DNA of 64,000 nucleotides from Tachypleus tridentatus (taxonomy: Eukaryota > Arthropoda > Merostomata > Xiphosura > Limulidae). Position 1 is the stretch's first letter. Every line of letters begins with the position of its first letter. The stretch spans positions 3,658,001 to 3,722,000 of the forward strand of contig NC_134831.1 in NCBI RefSeq assembly GCF_004210375.1, written 5' to 3'. Positions 46,445 to 57,131 of the stretch are shown one piece after another. Below the pieces are notes generated by a model, which made no database searches, was not told the DNA's origin, and saw nothing but the letters and a program-made list of their open reading frames with translations. A program made the position numbers and the translations under genes.

Positions 46445-46472
46445 AGTTTGTTTTGAAATTCGCGCAAAGCTA
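46445..46472 (-). mobile_element. SINE family A tail fragment
   Basis: Only the last 28 bases (read TTTGTTTTGAAATTCGCGCA on the plus strand), directly ahead of the duplicated block at 46478. Confidence 0.55.
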
Positions 46473-46477
46473 CAAAT

Positions 46478-46791
46478 CTGCAAATAATAATCAGTTGTAC
46501 TTGAATAAATCAAGTAATCTACGCAAGGATGTTCAGGAAGAGTTTGGTTTGTTTCGAATTTCGCGAAAAGCTAGTCGAGGGCTATCTGCGTTCGCCGTCC
46601 CTAATTTAGCAGTATAAGACTAGAGGGAAGGCAGCTGGTCGTCATCACCCAACGCCAACTTTTGTGCTACTTTATAACGCCCCCAAGACTGAAAGAGCGA
46701 GCATATACGGTGTGACGGGGATTCGAATCTGCGACCCTCGGATTACGAGTCGAGTGCCTTTACCACCTGGCTACGGCTGGCTCATCTACAG
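46478..46791. repeat. Duplicated block, copy 2
   Basis: Matches copy 1 at 41.24 kb in the same orientation, with a body deletion in the SINE and scattered substitutions. Confidence 0.82.
46542..46791 (-). mobile_element. SINE family A, second copy of a duplicated block
   Basis: Shares the GCGAAAAGCTAGTCGA variant and flanking DNA with 41305-41580 but has lost about 40 bases in the body between TTTTGTGCTAC and TTTATAACGC. Confidence 0.87.
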
Positions 46792-47022
46792 AGTAGCTAG
46801 AGAGTATTGAACTAGGTTAATTTTAGACACTCGTGAACAGTTTCATGTGAAGTCCACAGGTTCGCTGTATAAGTTCGCCAACATGGTTGAGCACTTAGAT
46901 GACTAACAAAAACAAGATTTTAGAATCAATCAAGTCAGGAAAGGCAATGATCGACTTTAATATAGGTTTATTTCTTCATTCTTTAATGACTACATTTATT
47001 TTAGTAGAAATGCCTCGGAAAG

Positions 47023-47252
47023 ATTGGTTTGTCTTGAATGTCGCGCAAAACTACACGAGGGCTACATGCGTTAGCCATTCTGAATTCAGTAGTGATAGAC
47101 TAAAGGGAAAGCAACTAATCAACACTTGAATCTTCTTTTACCAACGAATAGCGAAATTGACCGCCGAATTATAACGTCTCCACTGCTGAAAGAACGAGCA
47201 CTTACAGTGATGGGGATTCGAACCTGCATATTACGAGTCTAGCGTCCTGTAC
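47023..47252 (-). mobile_element. SINE family A, old copy
   Basis: Diverged body (the GGTGATGACTAGCTGCC block is reduced). It ends in the anticodon arm with ATTACGAGTCTAGCG. Confidence 0.82.
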
Positions 47253-47991
47253 AATGCCATAAATCATTTACTACATTCGATGTCATAGTTTGCATAAACG
47301 TTCCTCAGTCTCAAACCTGTCTTGAAACTTGGCAGTTTAACTTGTAGTTGCAGGGAGATAAGCTTCTTTACAGAAGGGGTGATAAAAGTCCACAGAAAAA
47401 GGGTTAAAAACAATGTGACTAGCATGTGATAGCTCTACCTTGTCAATTGTACTGGTCTGACGACTCTTATAATCTGGCTTTTAGTTTTATTACCTACTCA
47501 GAATAATGTACAAATATAAAGTTTTCACGTTATTTTGTTAAAAACAACCTTCTAATCAACCTTCGAACCCGTCGCCTCAACGTGGCTAAAGTAAGGAACA
47601 CAGATATCCTAATTCAATTAACGCAAAGATTCTATTCTCAATATCCTGTTCTCACTGAAGACGCATTTGACGTCAACCGTAAGTGCAAGTGGCAAAGCTA
47701 CCGTTCAAGTTTACGTTTTTCTCGTTACGAGAGCAAAACAACAGCAGCTGTCCATTAAGCATTACGACGATGCGTTGTTTGTTAAAAGATAGAAACTTTG
47801 AGGTTCGACGACATCAAATATAAAACCGAGTTCTGTACTCTGAGATATTAATGTTTGTATATCTTACAAATTATACACATTTAGAATTTTAAAAAAATCA
47901 TAATATTCATATGTTAACCTTCAGTTGATGAAAATGGTCTGACGAATATATTTGTTTACAGTTCTGTTTATTTCCCTCCCCCACCTCCTCT

Positions 47992-48065
47992 AGCCAAGCG
48001 ACAAGTCTGCAGACTTACAACGATTAAAAACTTCGGTTTCAATACTGTTGGTGCGCATAACACAG
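47992..48065 (+). mobile_element. SINE family B, 3' part replaced by family A
   Basis: AGCCAAGCGACAAGTCTGCAG, ACTTACAACGATTAAAAACT; truncated after GCATAACACAG where the reversed family A copy joins. Confidence 0.65.
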
Positions 48066-48330
48066 ATTTATTTTTTTAATTTCAAGCAAAGCTACACGAG
48101 GGCTATCTGCGCTAGCTGTCCCTAATTTAGCAGTGTAAGACTAGAGGGAAGACAGCTAGTCATCACCACCCACTGCCAACTCTTGGGCGACTCTTTTACC
48201 AACGAATAGTGGGATTGACTGTCACATTATAACGTCCCACGGCTGAAAGAGCAAGCATGTTTGGTGTAACAGGGATTCGAACCCACAGATTGTGAGTCGA
48301 GCGCCCTTACCACCTGGCCATGCCGGGGCC
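48066..48330 (-). mobile_element. SINE family A, full length
   Basis: The head reads GGCCCCGGCATGGCCAGGTGG on its strand; the B box is partly deleted (GGGTTCGAATCCC kept, ACCCTC lost). The tail joins the middle of a family B copy. Confidence 0.89.
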
Positions 48331-48711
48331 TTCTCAAAGCGATAAAAGATAAATCTTCACTAATAATCAAAGCTGTAAAAAAAAAACACGTTTTAAAAAC
48401 ATACAGCCCATATTAGCCATGTTCATAAGGGCTACTGTTGATCACCTGAACGTGTTCGTCAGATTAAAACTTATTATTTCAGCATCTGCGTTTTTATCTT
48501 TCGTACATCATAAAGTTATAGTCTAGATGAACAGGATCACCTATTACTAACGTGTTGCAGAAGTCTCACAATAAAAAATGACTGGCATTAAAATTACCAT
48601 GGAAACAATATTTTAAGAGTCAAATAACAGAGTTTGCTCGGTGGCTCAACAAACGTAATTATTCTAGAAATATTTTGAAACAAAATATACTATTTTGTTT
48701 ACTAACCTTTC

Positions 48712-48836
48712 CCTCCAAGTAGCACAGTTGTATGTTTGCGGATTTACAACGTCTCAGATCGGGTTTAAATACCCGTCGTTGATAGAACACACTCAACCCA
48801 TTTTGTAACTTTGTGCTAAACTTCACACAAACAAAG
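48712..48836 (+). mobile_element. SINE family B copy
   Basis: AAGTAGCACAGTTGTATGTT, GGGTTTAAATACCCGTCG, and tail CTTTGTGCTAAACTTCACAC with AAACAAAG. Confidence 0.75.
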
Positions 48837-49359
48837 TAAAATCAGTGGAAAACATTTGTCTGAAAAACAGTTTTCGAATAGGCTTCAGACCACAATATTC
48901 CGTTCGCAAAGAAAAAAGAAAAGACGAGAATCAACGAAAGATCAAAAATGGGATAAAATATTAAGAAACGCAATATTTGTGTTTTAAATGGCGACCCATA
49001 TTATTTTTCTTTGATATAAAAAATTATAGTGAGAAACACGAAGACAGTGAATATCAGTTATGAGATCTTTGACAATATTTTTAGTTATACAATAGTATAC
49101 GATATAAATATTTTAAGCACAGAAGAAAACAAACGAAAAAAATTCACGAGTTTCGTTCTTGTTGTATTTCGCGCAATGCTACACGTGAGCTACAAGAGCT
49201 ATCCATCACGATTTGGCTAGAAAAAAGAAAAGCAGTAACATCACCTACCGAAGAATCTGAAACTAGTCTGGTGAAACCGAATATTGGGATTTGACTATTT
49301 CTCTTATAATGCACCTTAATGGCCATAAAGTACGTAACGTGACCTTTGTTTGGGAAGGG

Positions 49360-49649
49360 TTTGTTTGTTTGTTTGTTTGGGAATTTCGCACAAAGCTACT
49401 CGAGGGCTATCTGTGCTAGCCGTCCCTAATTTAGTAAGACTAGAGTAAGACTAGAGGGAAGGCAGCTAGTCATCACCACCCACCACCAACTCTTGGGCTA
49501 CTCTTTTACCAACGAATAGTGGGATTGACCGTCACATTATAACGCCCCCACGGCTGGGAGGGCGAGCATGTTTGGCGCGAGTCGGGCGCGAACCCGCGAC
49601 CCTCAGATTACGAAGTGCACGCCTTAACGCGCTAGGCCATGCCGGGCCG
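49360..49649 (-). mobile_element. SINE family A, full length
   Basis: Starts (on its own strand) GGCCCGGCATGGCCTAGCGC and ends in four GTTT units read on the plus strand. A perfect 11-bp target duplication TTTGGGAAGGG lies at 49349-49359 and 49650-49660, the best in the window. It has a small internal duplication of AGACTAGAGTA. Confidence 0.93.
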
Positions 49650-49811
49650 TTTGGGAAGGGGAGGTCGGTGTAACTTGATGCTTCACGATATGGAACGCAG
49701 GCCTTTGGGCTGTTCTTGAACCATGAATCTTGTGTAGATTGTGTAGATTATATATATTAGAGAACAAATGTAAAAAAACTTCAAGAAACAAACCAACAAA
49801 TCAGTTTCTTG

Positions 49812-49932
49812 TTGTTTGTCAATAAGCACAAAGCTACACAAAGGGCTATCTGTACTCTGTCTAACATGGGTAGTGAAACCTGGTTTCTAGCAGTATAAGT
49901 TTGCTGTCATACCGCTGTGCCACTAGGTGGTT
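49812..49932 (-). mobile_element. SINE family B copy
   Basis: Complete: starts (own strand) CCACCTAGTGGCACAGCGG and ends TAGCTTTGTGCTTATTG; B box GGTTTCACTACCC. Confidence 0.78.
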
Positions 49933-50079
49933 TTTGGTAATGCTATTTTACATAGCACGATAATTTAGGTACAGCCAGTTGCACCCGGTGCCACAATGGT
50001 TTTGAATTTACTGTCACTTTATAACACGCCTACAGTTCTCTCAGGTAATTCACAACGTTCCATCCTTTTTGTTATTATA

Positions 50080-50422
50080 CAGAGTGTCCGGAAACCATAG
50101 GCAATGAAACAACTCTAACATAATGTGTTCTACATGTTGTCTTTGTAATTCGAAACAATGGAGACGACATTTTACATTCTCTTTGAAAACTGCAGAGCAT
50201 ATTCGTGTCATTGTCAATGGTCGCGAAACCGTTGTTTTAACATGTTCTGTAACACTTTTTTTGTATATACGTGCCTTAAGTAGTCCCAAGAAAAAGAAAT
50301 CCATTGGAGTTAAGTCTGAGGAGTCCTACATTGCAACGTTCTGGGAAAGTGTCACCTATCCAAGCTCAGAAATTAATAAACGCTGCAAATTACCAACGGT
50401 TCCAGACCTTTCGGACACCCTG
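50080..50422 (-). mobile_element. 343-bp deleted mariner/Tc-type element
   Basis: Left end CAGAGTGTCCGGAAACC and the reverse complement of the right end CAGGGTGTCCGAAAGG form terminal inverted repeats, with TA dinucleotides outside at 50078-50079 and 50423-50424. The interior is the last part of a minus-strand transposase gene, so this is an internally deleted copy and not an unrelated MITE. Confidence 0.75.
50098..50330 (-). pseudogene. Transposase C-terminal fragment in the 343-bp element
   Basis: Reads DSSDLTPMDFFFLGLLKARIY, matching the third-Asp block (S-P-D-L-x-P-x-D-F-x-L-W-G) of mariner/Tc transposases. The remaining C-terminal tail is then read in a shifted frame. The DNA-binding region and the first two catalytic Asp residues are gone. 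It is related to, but clearly not the same sequence as, the remnant at 35.8-36.4 kb. Confidence 0.68.
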
Positions 50423-50609
50423 TAGTACGTTTCATTTGTCCTGCAGAGAAATCATAAGATCACGTCTGCTCGGTTACTATTCTACGTTTCCACGTCCCTC
50501 AGTAAACTTATAAAATTTCATTTGTTTCATTATTACTCTAACTTCTAACATTAGAATTTTTTAAATTGCTCAAAAATAAAACGGAGTAAAAAGTAGTTCA
50601 TGTACTTTA

Positions 50610-50850
50610 TATTATTAAGTAATAATTATAATATTGAGTAATATTAACAAGATTAACTAATAATTATAATATTGAGTAATATTAATAAGATTAACTAATA
50701 ATTATAATATTGAGTAATATTAATAAGATTAACTAATAATTATAATATTGAGTAATATTAATAAGATTAACTAATAATTATAATATTGAGTAATAATTAT
50801 AAGATTAAGTAATATTTATAATATTCAAGTAAATTTATTATATTTAGTAA
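50610..50850. repeat. AT-only minisatellite, 38-bp unit, about 6 copies
   Basis: Unit GATTAACTAATAATTATAAT then ATTGAGTAATATTAATAA, nearly identical between copies. The Tc1 element inserted at its right edge; related sequence resumes at 52276. Confidence 0.92.
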
Positions 50851-50852
50851 TA

Positions 50853-52273
50853 CACTGCTTGCCAAAATCTTAAGGCCAATGAACGTAAAGAAAAAAATAT
50901 GCATTTTGCGTTGTTAGACTCAAATTAGTGGTTGAGTTGGAAATGTCCAACAAGAGGTCTCAGAAGTGAGTTGAAAGGCCATCATTGCGATTAACTTCAA
51001 AACATTCGCTTTGTCATGGTCGATGTAAGCGTTTACAGAAGGCTGGCTGGAATGTCATTCCAAGTGGTGAAGATGGCTTCACGAAGATCATGCACTGTTT
51101 GAAATTGACGTCAATTTCTATAGACTTTCCTTGCCATCCACCCACAAACATTTTCAATGGGGTTTAGTTCGGGTGAACATGCTGGATGGTCCAAAAGAAT
51201 CACGTTATTCGCCATGAAAAAGTCCTTTCTCCTGCGGGCATTGTAGATTGCAGCGTTGTCCTGCTGAAAGATCCAGTCATTTTCACACAAGCGAGGGCCT
51301 TCAGTCAATAAGGATGCTCTCTCCAACATGCCAATGCAGCCAGCTGCTGTTTGACGCCCCTGTGTAATCTGAAGCTCCGTTGTTCCATGGAAGGAGAAAG
51401 CATCCCAGATCATGATGGAACCTCCTCCACTCTATCGTGTAGAAAATGTCTCCGATGGGATATCCTTATCATGCCAATAACGTTGAAAGCCATCTGGACC
51501 ATCCAGAGTAAGTGTTTTCTCATCAGAGAACAAAACCTTTGTCCACTTTTCTACGTCCCATGTTTGGTGCTTCTCAGAAAAGTTTAACCGAGCTGTTTCG
51601 TGGTGTAGGAGAAAGCGTGGCCTTTTAAAACATTTACGGTTTTCAAAGCCTCTCTCTCGTAGATGCCGTCTTATTGTTCTTGAGCTGCATTCTGCGTCCG
51701 TAAGGGCCTTAATCTGATTCGACGATCGGGTGGTGTCTTGCCGGACATCCTGTCGAATGCTCTTGCTCAACGCCGGCGAAATTTCTTGGGCTGACCACTT
51801 GAAATTCTCGTTTCGTATTTCTCAGGGTCTTTTAAGAAATTTGCAACAGCAGTCTTACTACGCCCAATCTCACCAGCGATGGCACGTTGAGAGAGACCTT
51901 GCTTTTGCAGCTCGACAATTCTGCCACGCTCAAACTATGCCAACATTTTCGCCTTTGCCATGTTTTTAACCCAATGTAAAACAGGAGATTTCAGTGGAAG
52001 ATGTTGACAACACTAATAACTAAATTTCGTTACGTGTTTACCGATTCACGCTTCGTTTCAGTATGGTCTTAAAATTTTAACCAGCTAATATTTAGGCTAA
52101 TTTCATAGTATTCATATTTTCTCTATTAAATGCTAGAAAAGTTTTTTATTTTTATTTTCCCTTTTTTTATTTTCATCTTTCGAAGCTCTACTCAAATAAG
52201 TGGTTGCGTCTAACAACGAAAAATGCATATTTTTTCTTTATGTTTATTAGCCTTAAGATTTTGGCCAGCAGTG
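50853..52273 (-). mobile_element. Complete but inactive Tc1 element (1421 bp)
   Basis: The terminal inverted repeats are about 85 bp. The left reads CACTGCTTGCCAAAATCTTA and the right complement CACTGCTGGCCAAAATCTTA, both running on to GTTGTTAGAC. TA target duplications lie at 50851-50852 and 52274-52275. The left border abuts an AT-rich 38-bp minisatellite and the same TAATATTTATAATGTT-like sequence resumes after the right border, so it inserted into that array. It carries a damaged transposase on the minus strand. Confidence 0.93.
50960..51961 (-). pseudogene. Tc1 transposase (DD34E), inactivated
   Basis: ATG at 51961 opens MAKAKMLA, then stop, then FERGRIVELQKQGLSQRAIA, the first helix-turn-helix; [17 protein letters not shown] follows. 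A one-base frameshift after QPKK leads into [12 protein letters not shown] and the second helix-turn-helix ([11 protein letters not shown]). Catalytic residues are Asp in VLFSDEKTL, Asp in WIFQQDNAAIYN, and Glu in SPELNPIENV, with exactly 34 residues between the last two, the Tc1 spacing. Further stops occur after ETFSTR, after RKVYRN and after ASLL, plus a frameshift near RMF. The frame can be traced to NRNDGLSTHF and a stop at 50960. Nearly full length (about 335 codons), so the copy died by point mutation, not deletion. Confidence 0.92.
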
Positions 52274-52324
52274 TATTAAGTAATATTTATAATGTTAAGT
52301 AAGTTTATACTTCTTTCAACCCCC

Positions 52325-52432
52325 TCTCCCAATCAGTGGTACATCAAAATGTCCTCAGACTTACAACGCTAGAATCCGGGGTGCGATACCAGTGGTGGGC
52401 AGCGATAACCTATTGTGTTTAAATATATTGTA
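52325..52432 (+). mobile_element. SINE family B copy
   Basis: ATCAGTGGTACATCAAAATG, TTACAACGCTAGAATCCGG, B box GGGTGCGATACCAG; the tail is shortened after GGGCAGCGATAACC. Confidence 0.68.
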
Positions 52433-53039
52433 TTTATGCTTAAATACGAACAACAATAATCTTCCAACCTTCACTTTAAAGGCTTAACAAAAAAAAAGTT
52501 AAGAAAGGTCATGATTTTAGGCGTGTTTAGGCTCAATAACAACAGTTATCAATGCAGACAAAAAAAGGAAAAGCTCACAGATCAAAATCTCTTGAGTATT
52601 TGACGCTTCGTTAACCAGCTTCATAAATATTTAATACACACGTTCTTCATTTTCAGACGGAACCTTAGGGGTTAACATTTGAAAACAACAACATATCCCC
52701 GTCGTGTCTTAAAGCCGTGTTCCTAAATTATAAAACAGAAAGTAGAATCCAAAGATTTAACAATTGATGAGGCGTCTCCACATTTCTAAGTGTTCTGTAG
52801 TGTTTTATGTCAAGATTGTAGACACAGTTATACAGAAAAACTTAATTTATGTAACAAAATACATTACCAAGACGTTCATTTTTTAACTTTGTAAAATATA
52901 AATAGCAGACGTCAGACTTTTTCTGAAAATCGACAAATTTCACTTGGACGTGAGCTTGAAGGCTTATACCACTAAGATTCGGAGTTCAATCCACAAGGAT
53001 AGTAAGGATAATCAACTCGTAGTTTAATTTTCTTTGTGA

Positions 53040-53600
53040 ATGATCAGTAATTCTACACTACTTATACGTTCTAATACCGATAATCTTATAATATTTACAC
53101 GTTTTAATATCGATAATCCTACACTCTTTATACGCTCTAATATGTATAATCCTACACTCATTATACGTTCTAGTATCGATAATCCTACACTCATTATACG
53201 TTCTAGTATCGATAATCCTACACTCTTTATACGTTCTAGTATCGATAATCCTCCACTCTTTATACATTGTAATACCGATAATCTTATAATCTTTACACGT
53301 TCTAATATCGATAATGCTATATTCTTTACGCGTTCTAATATTGATAATCTTACCATCTTTGTACGTTCTAATATCGATAATCCTACACTCTTTATACGTT
53401 CTAATATCGATAATCTTATCATCTTTATACGTTCTAATATCGATAATCCTATAATCTTTATGCGTTCTAATATTAATCTCATAATTTTAAATGTGCTAAT
53501 ATCGATAATCTCACTGTATTCGTACATGCTACAATTGATCATCTTAATACATGTTAAAATCGATAATGCTAGAATTTTTATATGCGCTGAGACCAGTAAT
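53040..53600. repeat. Minisatellite, 33-bp unit, about 17 copies
   Basis: Unit TACGTTCTAGTATCGATAAT then CCTACACTCTTTA. Because 33 is a multiple of three and the unit has few stops, long open frames appear on both strands (about 195 and 193 codons) made of 11-residue repeats. These are products of the periodicity and not evidence of a gene. Each unit carries ATCGAT. Confidence 0.93.
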
Positions 53601-54207
53601 GTCAAAAGCTATGTTTTTAATATTTAGATAAGTAACATGATAAAGGCGGACATGCTTATGAAATATCATCAAAGCTGAGTTGGGTAAAAAGTACAGTGAT
53701 TGAGTGTTAAAACGATTTTACGACTTCTTAAGTCAATTACAGTCCAACACAGCTATGTCTCATCCTATTCTGTCTGACGACCATGCATCTTTTCGTTAGT
53801 CCTGTACAACAGTTTTCTTTGTAAGGATATCATGTTTTAAAGCAAACTTTTTTTATACTATTTCTTCATGTGAAATCAGTTGCTAATAGTATATCAATTA
53901 GGCTGCGTAATGAAATGTCCAGAACCTTCAAATTATCTTTTTTTTCGTCCGCTATAGAACTGGGCAGCCCATAAACAGCTTAAAGTTGCCAAAGAATCTC
54001 CATTAATGTGAGAGATGTGATCGTAAATAAGAACGAAAAACATTTTTCTTCTTCATCCTGCCTTTGATAAACAAGCCTGAACATTCCCCGGATACCAATA
54101 GTTACTTCCTCCACTAGTAGTGACGAAGGTTATTATTCTTCACCCCTGTGTGTAGTGAATGTATTTGGACGAAAGTTGAAAAAAATCGATTATTTGTTTA
54201 CTTAAAG

Positions 54208-54316
54208 TGCAGCACAAAGCTACACAATATACTATTTGTTCCCTGCCCACCACGGGTATCGAAACCCAGATTCTATCATTGTAAGTACGCAGACATACAG
54301 CTGTGCCACTATGGGG
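54208..54316 (-). mobile_element. SINE family B copy
   Basis: Complete on the minus strand: CATAGTGGCACAGCTGTATG, B box GGGTTTCGATACCCG, tail TAGCTTTGTGCTGC. Confidence 0.77.
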
Positions 54317-55432
54317 TGGGGGGGTTGGTAACTGTTTGAACTATGACCCAACTTCGATTTGTTTTGCTTTGGAAGATCAAAATCATAGATCAAGGTCACA
54401 AAACTAAAAAAATACGTAGCTGTTGTCATGGGGACCGTTTTGTCGCACTATTGTCGCTCTGTAACTCAGTTAAAAATCATTTAATTTTAATAAAACCTGG
54501 TGGAAATATGCAGAACATTGTTTTGTCGTTGTCCTGCCAAAAATGGTCTGTATCCGTTGATAACGATGGACCTTCTGACACATTTTCGCAATTTTTTTTA
54601 GGACAGAATACGACCAACGCTGTGTGACGAAGGTAAGCGATATACTGAATGACCCTGTAGTTTCTACATGTAACGGCTAGAAACCTCATGTGCAGAGTTA
54701 ATGTATAGCTTGTTGGGCGAAATCCTCAAACCTGAATTAAAGATAAGATCGGAACTCTTCCAGTATTTAATAAAAAAATTCCCAACAAGTTCTATTTCAT
54801 TATTATTCACGAAGACATTAAAAAACTTATATACTGTCATACCATGTAATGAGGATCTTAAAGCTTTGAGCCAGCGATAAGTGTTAAAGTTATAAACAAA
54901 ATTGCTATAACAAGACTATCTTAACTCCTCATGATTCCAATATGGCGTCATCATACGCCAGTTTGTTTGTAGATTACATAGAGCGCAACGTGTTTTAAAC
55001 TTATGCAGTTTCCATGCCTGTTTTGTACCGACGATACAGTGGCAAAGTAGATAGAATTTCCATTTCAATCACAGCCAAACTCCATAACGACATCGATTTT
55101 TATAGCTCTCAGACCCTTCAGTACACGAGCAACTTTTCAAACCATGCAGCAAACTTCATCGACATATCTCTAATGTTAACTACATAGAACACCATTTCAA
55201 CATCCATCTTCTGCAAGCCTACCAACTCCCATTCTTTCCTGGATTACAACCAGCCATCCTCCATCCACTCAAAATGTTATCCACGGATCATAGTTTTGTC
55301 GTCTTCATTGTCTCTTCAATTCCGAATTCAAGTTTAGTCAGATAGCTGTTGAACTATTAAAATTTTTCAAGATTTCGAGTTTCTCTTAGATCAGCCATGG
55401 TTCTACCAATGATATTCGCGGATCAGCTATGG

Positions 55433-55706
55433 TTTGTTTGTTTGTTTGTTTAGAATTTCGCGCAAAGCTACTCGATGGCTAGCTGCGCTAGCCGTCCCTA
55501 ATTTTGCAGTGTTAGACTAGAGGGAAGTCATCACCACCCACCACCAACTCTTGGGCTACTCTTTTACCAACGAATAGTGGGATTCACCGTCACATTATAA
55601 CACCCCCACGGCTGAAAGAGCAAGCATGTTTGGTACGACCGGGATTTGAACCTGCAAACCTCAGAATACGAGTCGAACACCTTAAACCACCTGGCTATGT
55701 CGGGCC
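55433..55706 (-). mobile_element. SINE family A, near full length
   Basis: Head, body and tail are all present, with a short deletion in the body (the GGCAGCTA block is lost). The target duplication CAGCTATGG / CAGCCATGG lies at 55424-55432 and 55707-55715. Confidence 0.9.
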
Positions 55707-55794
55707 ACAGCCATGGTACTAAACTACAACGGAACAGAAAATTTCAAAAGATAAAGATAAAGCAATCACATTGTACCGACACTGGAAAAAAGAA

Positions 55795-56781
55795 CTAAAG
55801 TAACCAGTGCGATCGATAAAAACATCACTCAAATGTTGACAAATGTAACCAGTGCGATCGATAAAAACATCACTCAAATATGAACAAACGTAACCAGTGT
55901 GATCGGTAAAACACATCACTCAAATATTAACAAACGTAACCAGTGTGATCGGTAAAACACATCACTCAAATATTAACAAACGTAACCAGTGTGATCGGTA
56001 AAACACATCACTCAAATATTAACAAACGTAACCAGTGTGATCGGTAAAACACATCACTCAAATATTAACAAACGTAACCAGTGTGATCGGTAAAACACAT
56101 CACTCAAATACTAACAAACGTAACCAGTGTGATCGGTAAAACACATCACTCAAATACTAACAAACGTAACCAGTGTGATCGGTAAAACACATCACTCAAA
56201 TACTAACTAACAAACGTAACCAGTGTGATCGGTAAAACACATCACTCAAATACTAACAAACGTAACCAGTGTGATCGGTAAAACACATCACTCAAATACT
56301 AACAAACGTAACCAGTGTGATCGGTAAAACACATCACTCAAATACTAACAAACGTAACCAGTGTGATCTATAAAACACATCACTCAAATACTAACAAACG
56401 TAACCAGTGTGATCTATAAAACACATCACTCAAATATTAACAAACGTAACCAGTGTGATCTATAAAACACATCACTCAAATATTAACAAACGTAACCAGT
56501 GTGATCTATAAAACACATCACTCAAATATTAACAAACGTAACCAGTGTGATCTATAAAACACATCACTCAAATATTAACAAACGTAACCAGTGTGATCTA
56601 TAAAACACATCACTCAAATATTAACAAACGTAACCAGTGTGATCTATAAAACACATCACTCAAATATTAACAAACATAACCAATGCGATCTATAAAAAAC
56701 ATTACTCACTCAATCTATAAAACACATCACTCAAATATTAACAAACATAACCAATGCGATCTATAAAAAACATTACTCAAG
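55795..56781. repeat. Minisatellite, 46-bp unit, about 21 copies
   Basis: Unit CAAACGTAACCAGTGTGATC then GGTAAAACACATCACTCAAA and TATTAA. Variants are ordered in blocks: GATCGATAAAAAC at the left edge, GATCGGTAAAAC in the middle, GATCTATAAAAC at the right. One unit has an extra TAAC (near 56205). Confidence 0.95.
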
Positions 56782-56958
56782 TGAACCGAAGGTTTCACAA
56801 TCAAGATAAGAGAATCATTAAACTTGATAGTTGAATGGTTAAGAGTTTCTATTTTTTGTTAAAAATACGTGTGTTTTTTTTAACTTTTCTTTATAAATCT
56901 AAAATCTAATCATTTCAGTAGCTAACATCATACCAAACGTTCGTAAAAACGTTATATT

Positions 56959-57131
56959 GCTGTTTGGTTTTCAGAAGTTTTATATATTTAATTGTAAACA
57001 GGCTGTTTGGTTTTCAGTAGTTTTATATATTTAATTGTAAACAGGGTGTTTGGTTTTCAGTAGTTTCATATATTTAATTGTAAACAGGCTGTTTGGTTTT
57101 CAGTAGTTTCATATATTTAATTGTAAACAGT
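56959..57131. repeat. Tandem repeat, 43-bp unit, 4 copies
   Basis: Unit GCTGTTTGGTTTTCAGTAGT then TTCATATATTTAATTGTAAACAG-type remainder; copies differ at two or three positions. Confidence 0.92.

Noticed and set aside
46055..46456. 133-codon frame as a host gene
   Set aside because: No recognisable domain, no splice context, and its end runs into a SINE tail.
53024..53627. Long open frames (about 195 codons) on both strands
   Set aside because: Produced by a 33-bp tandem repeat; the protein is only an 11-residue repeat and both strands are equally open.
54586..54636. Possible 31-bp microexon between TTTTTTTTAG and GTAAGC
   Set aside because: Splice-site-like strings are common in AT-rich DNA and no neighbouring exon can be joined.
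54343..54655. Transposon ending ATGACCCTGTA
   Set aside because: A CCCTGTA end is present but no matching left end or coding remnant could be found.
55719..55919. Minus-strand frame with repeated DRTGYI units
   Set aside because: It is the translation of the left edge of the 46-bp minisatellite.
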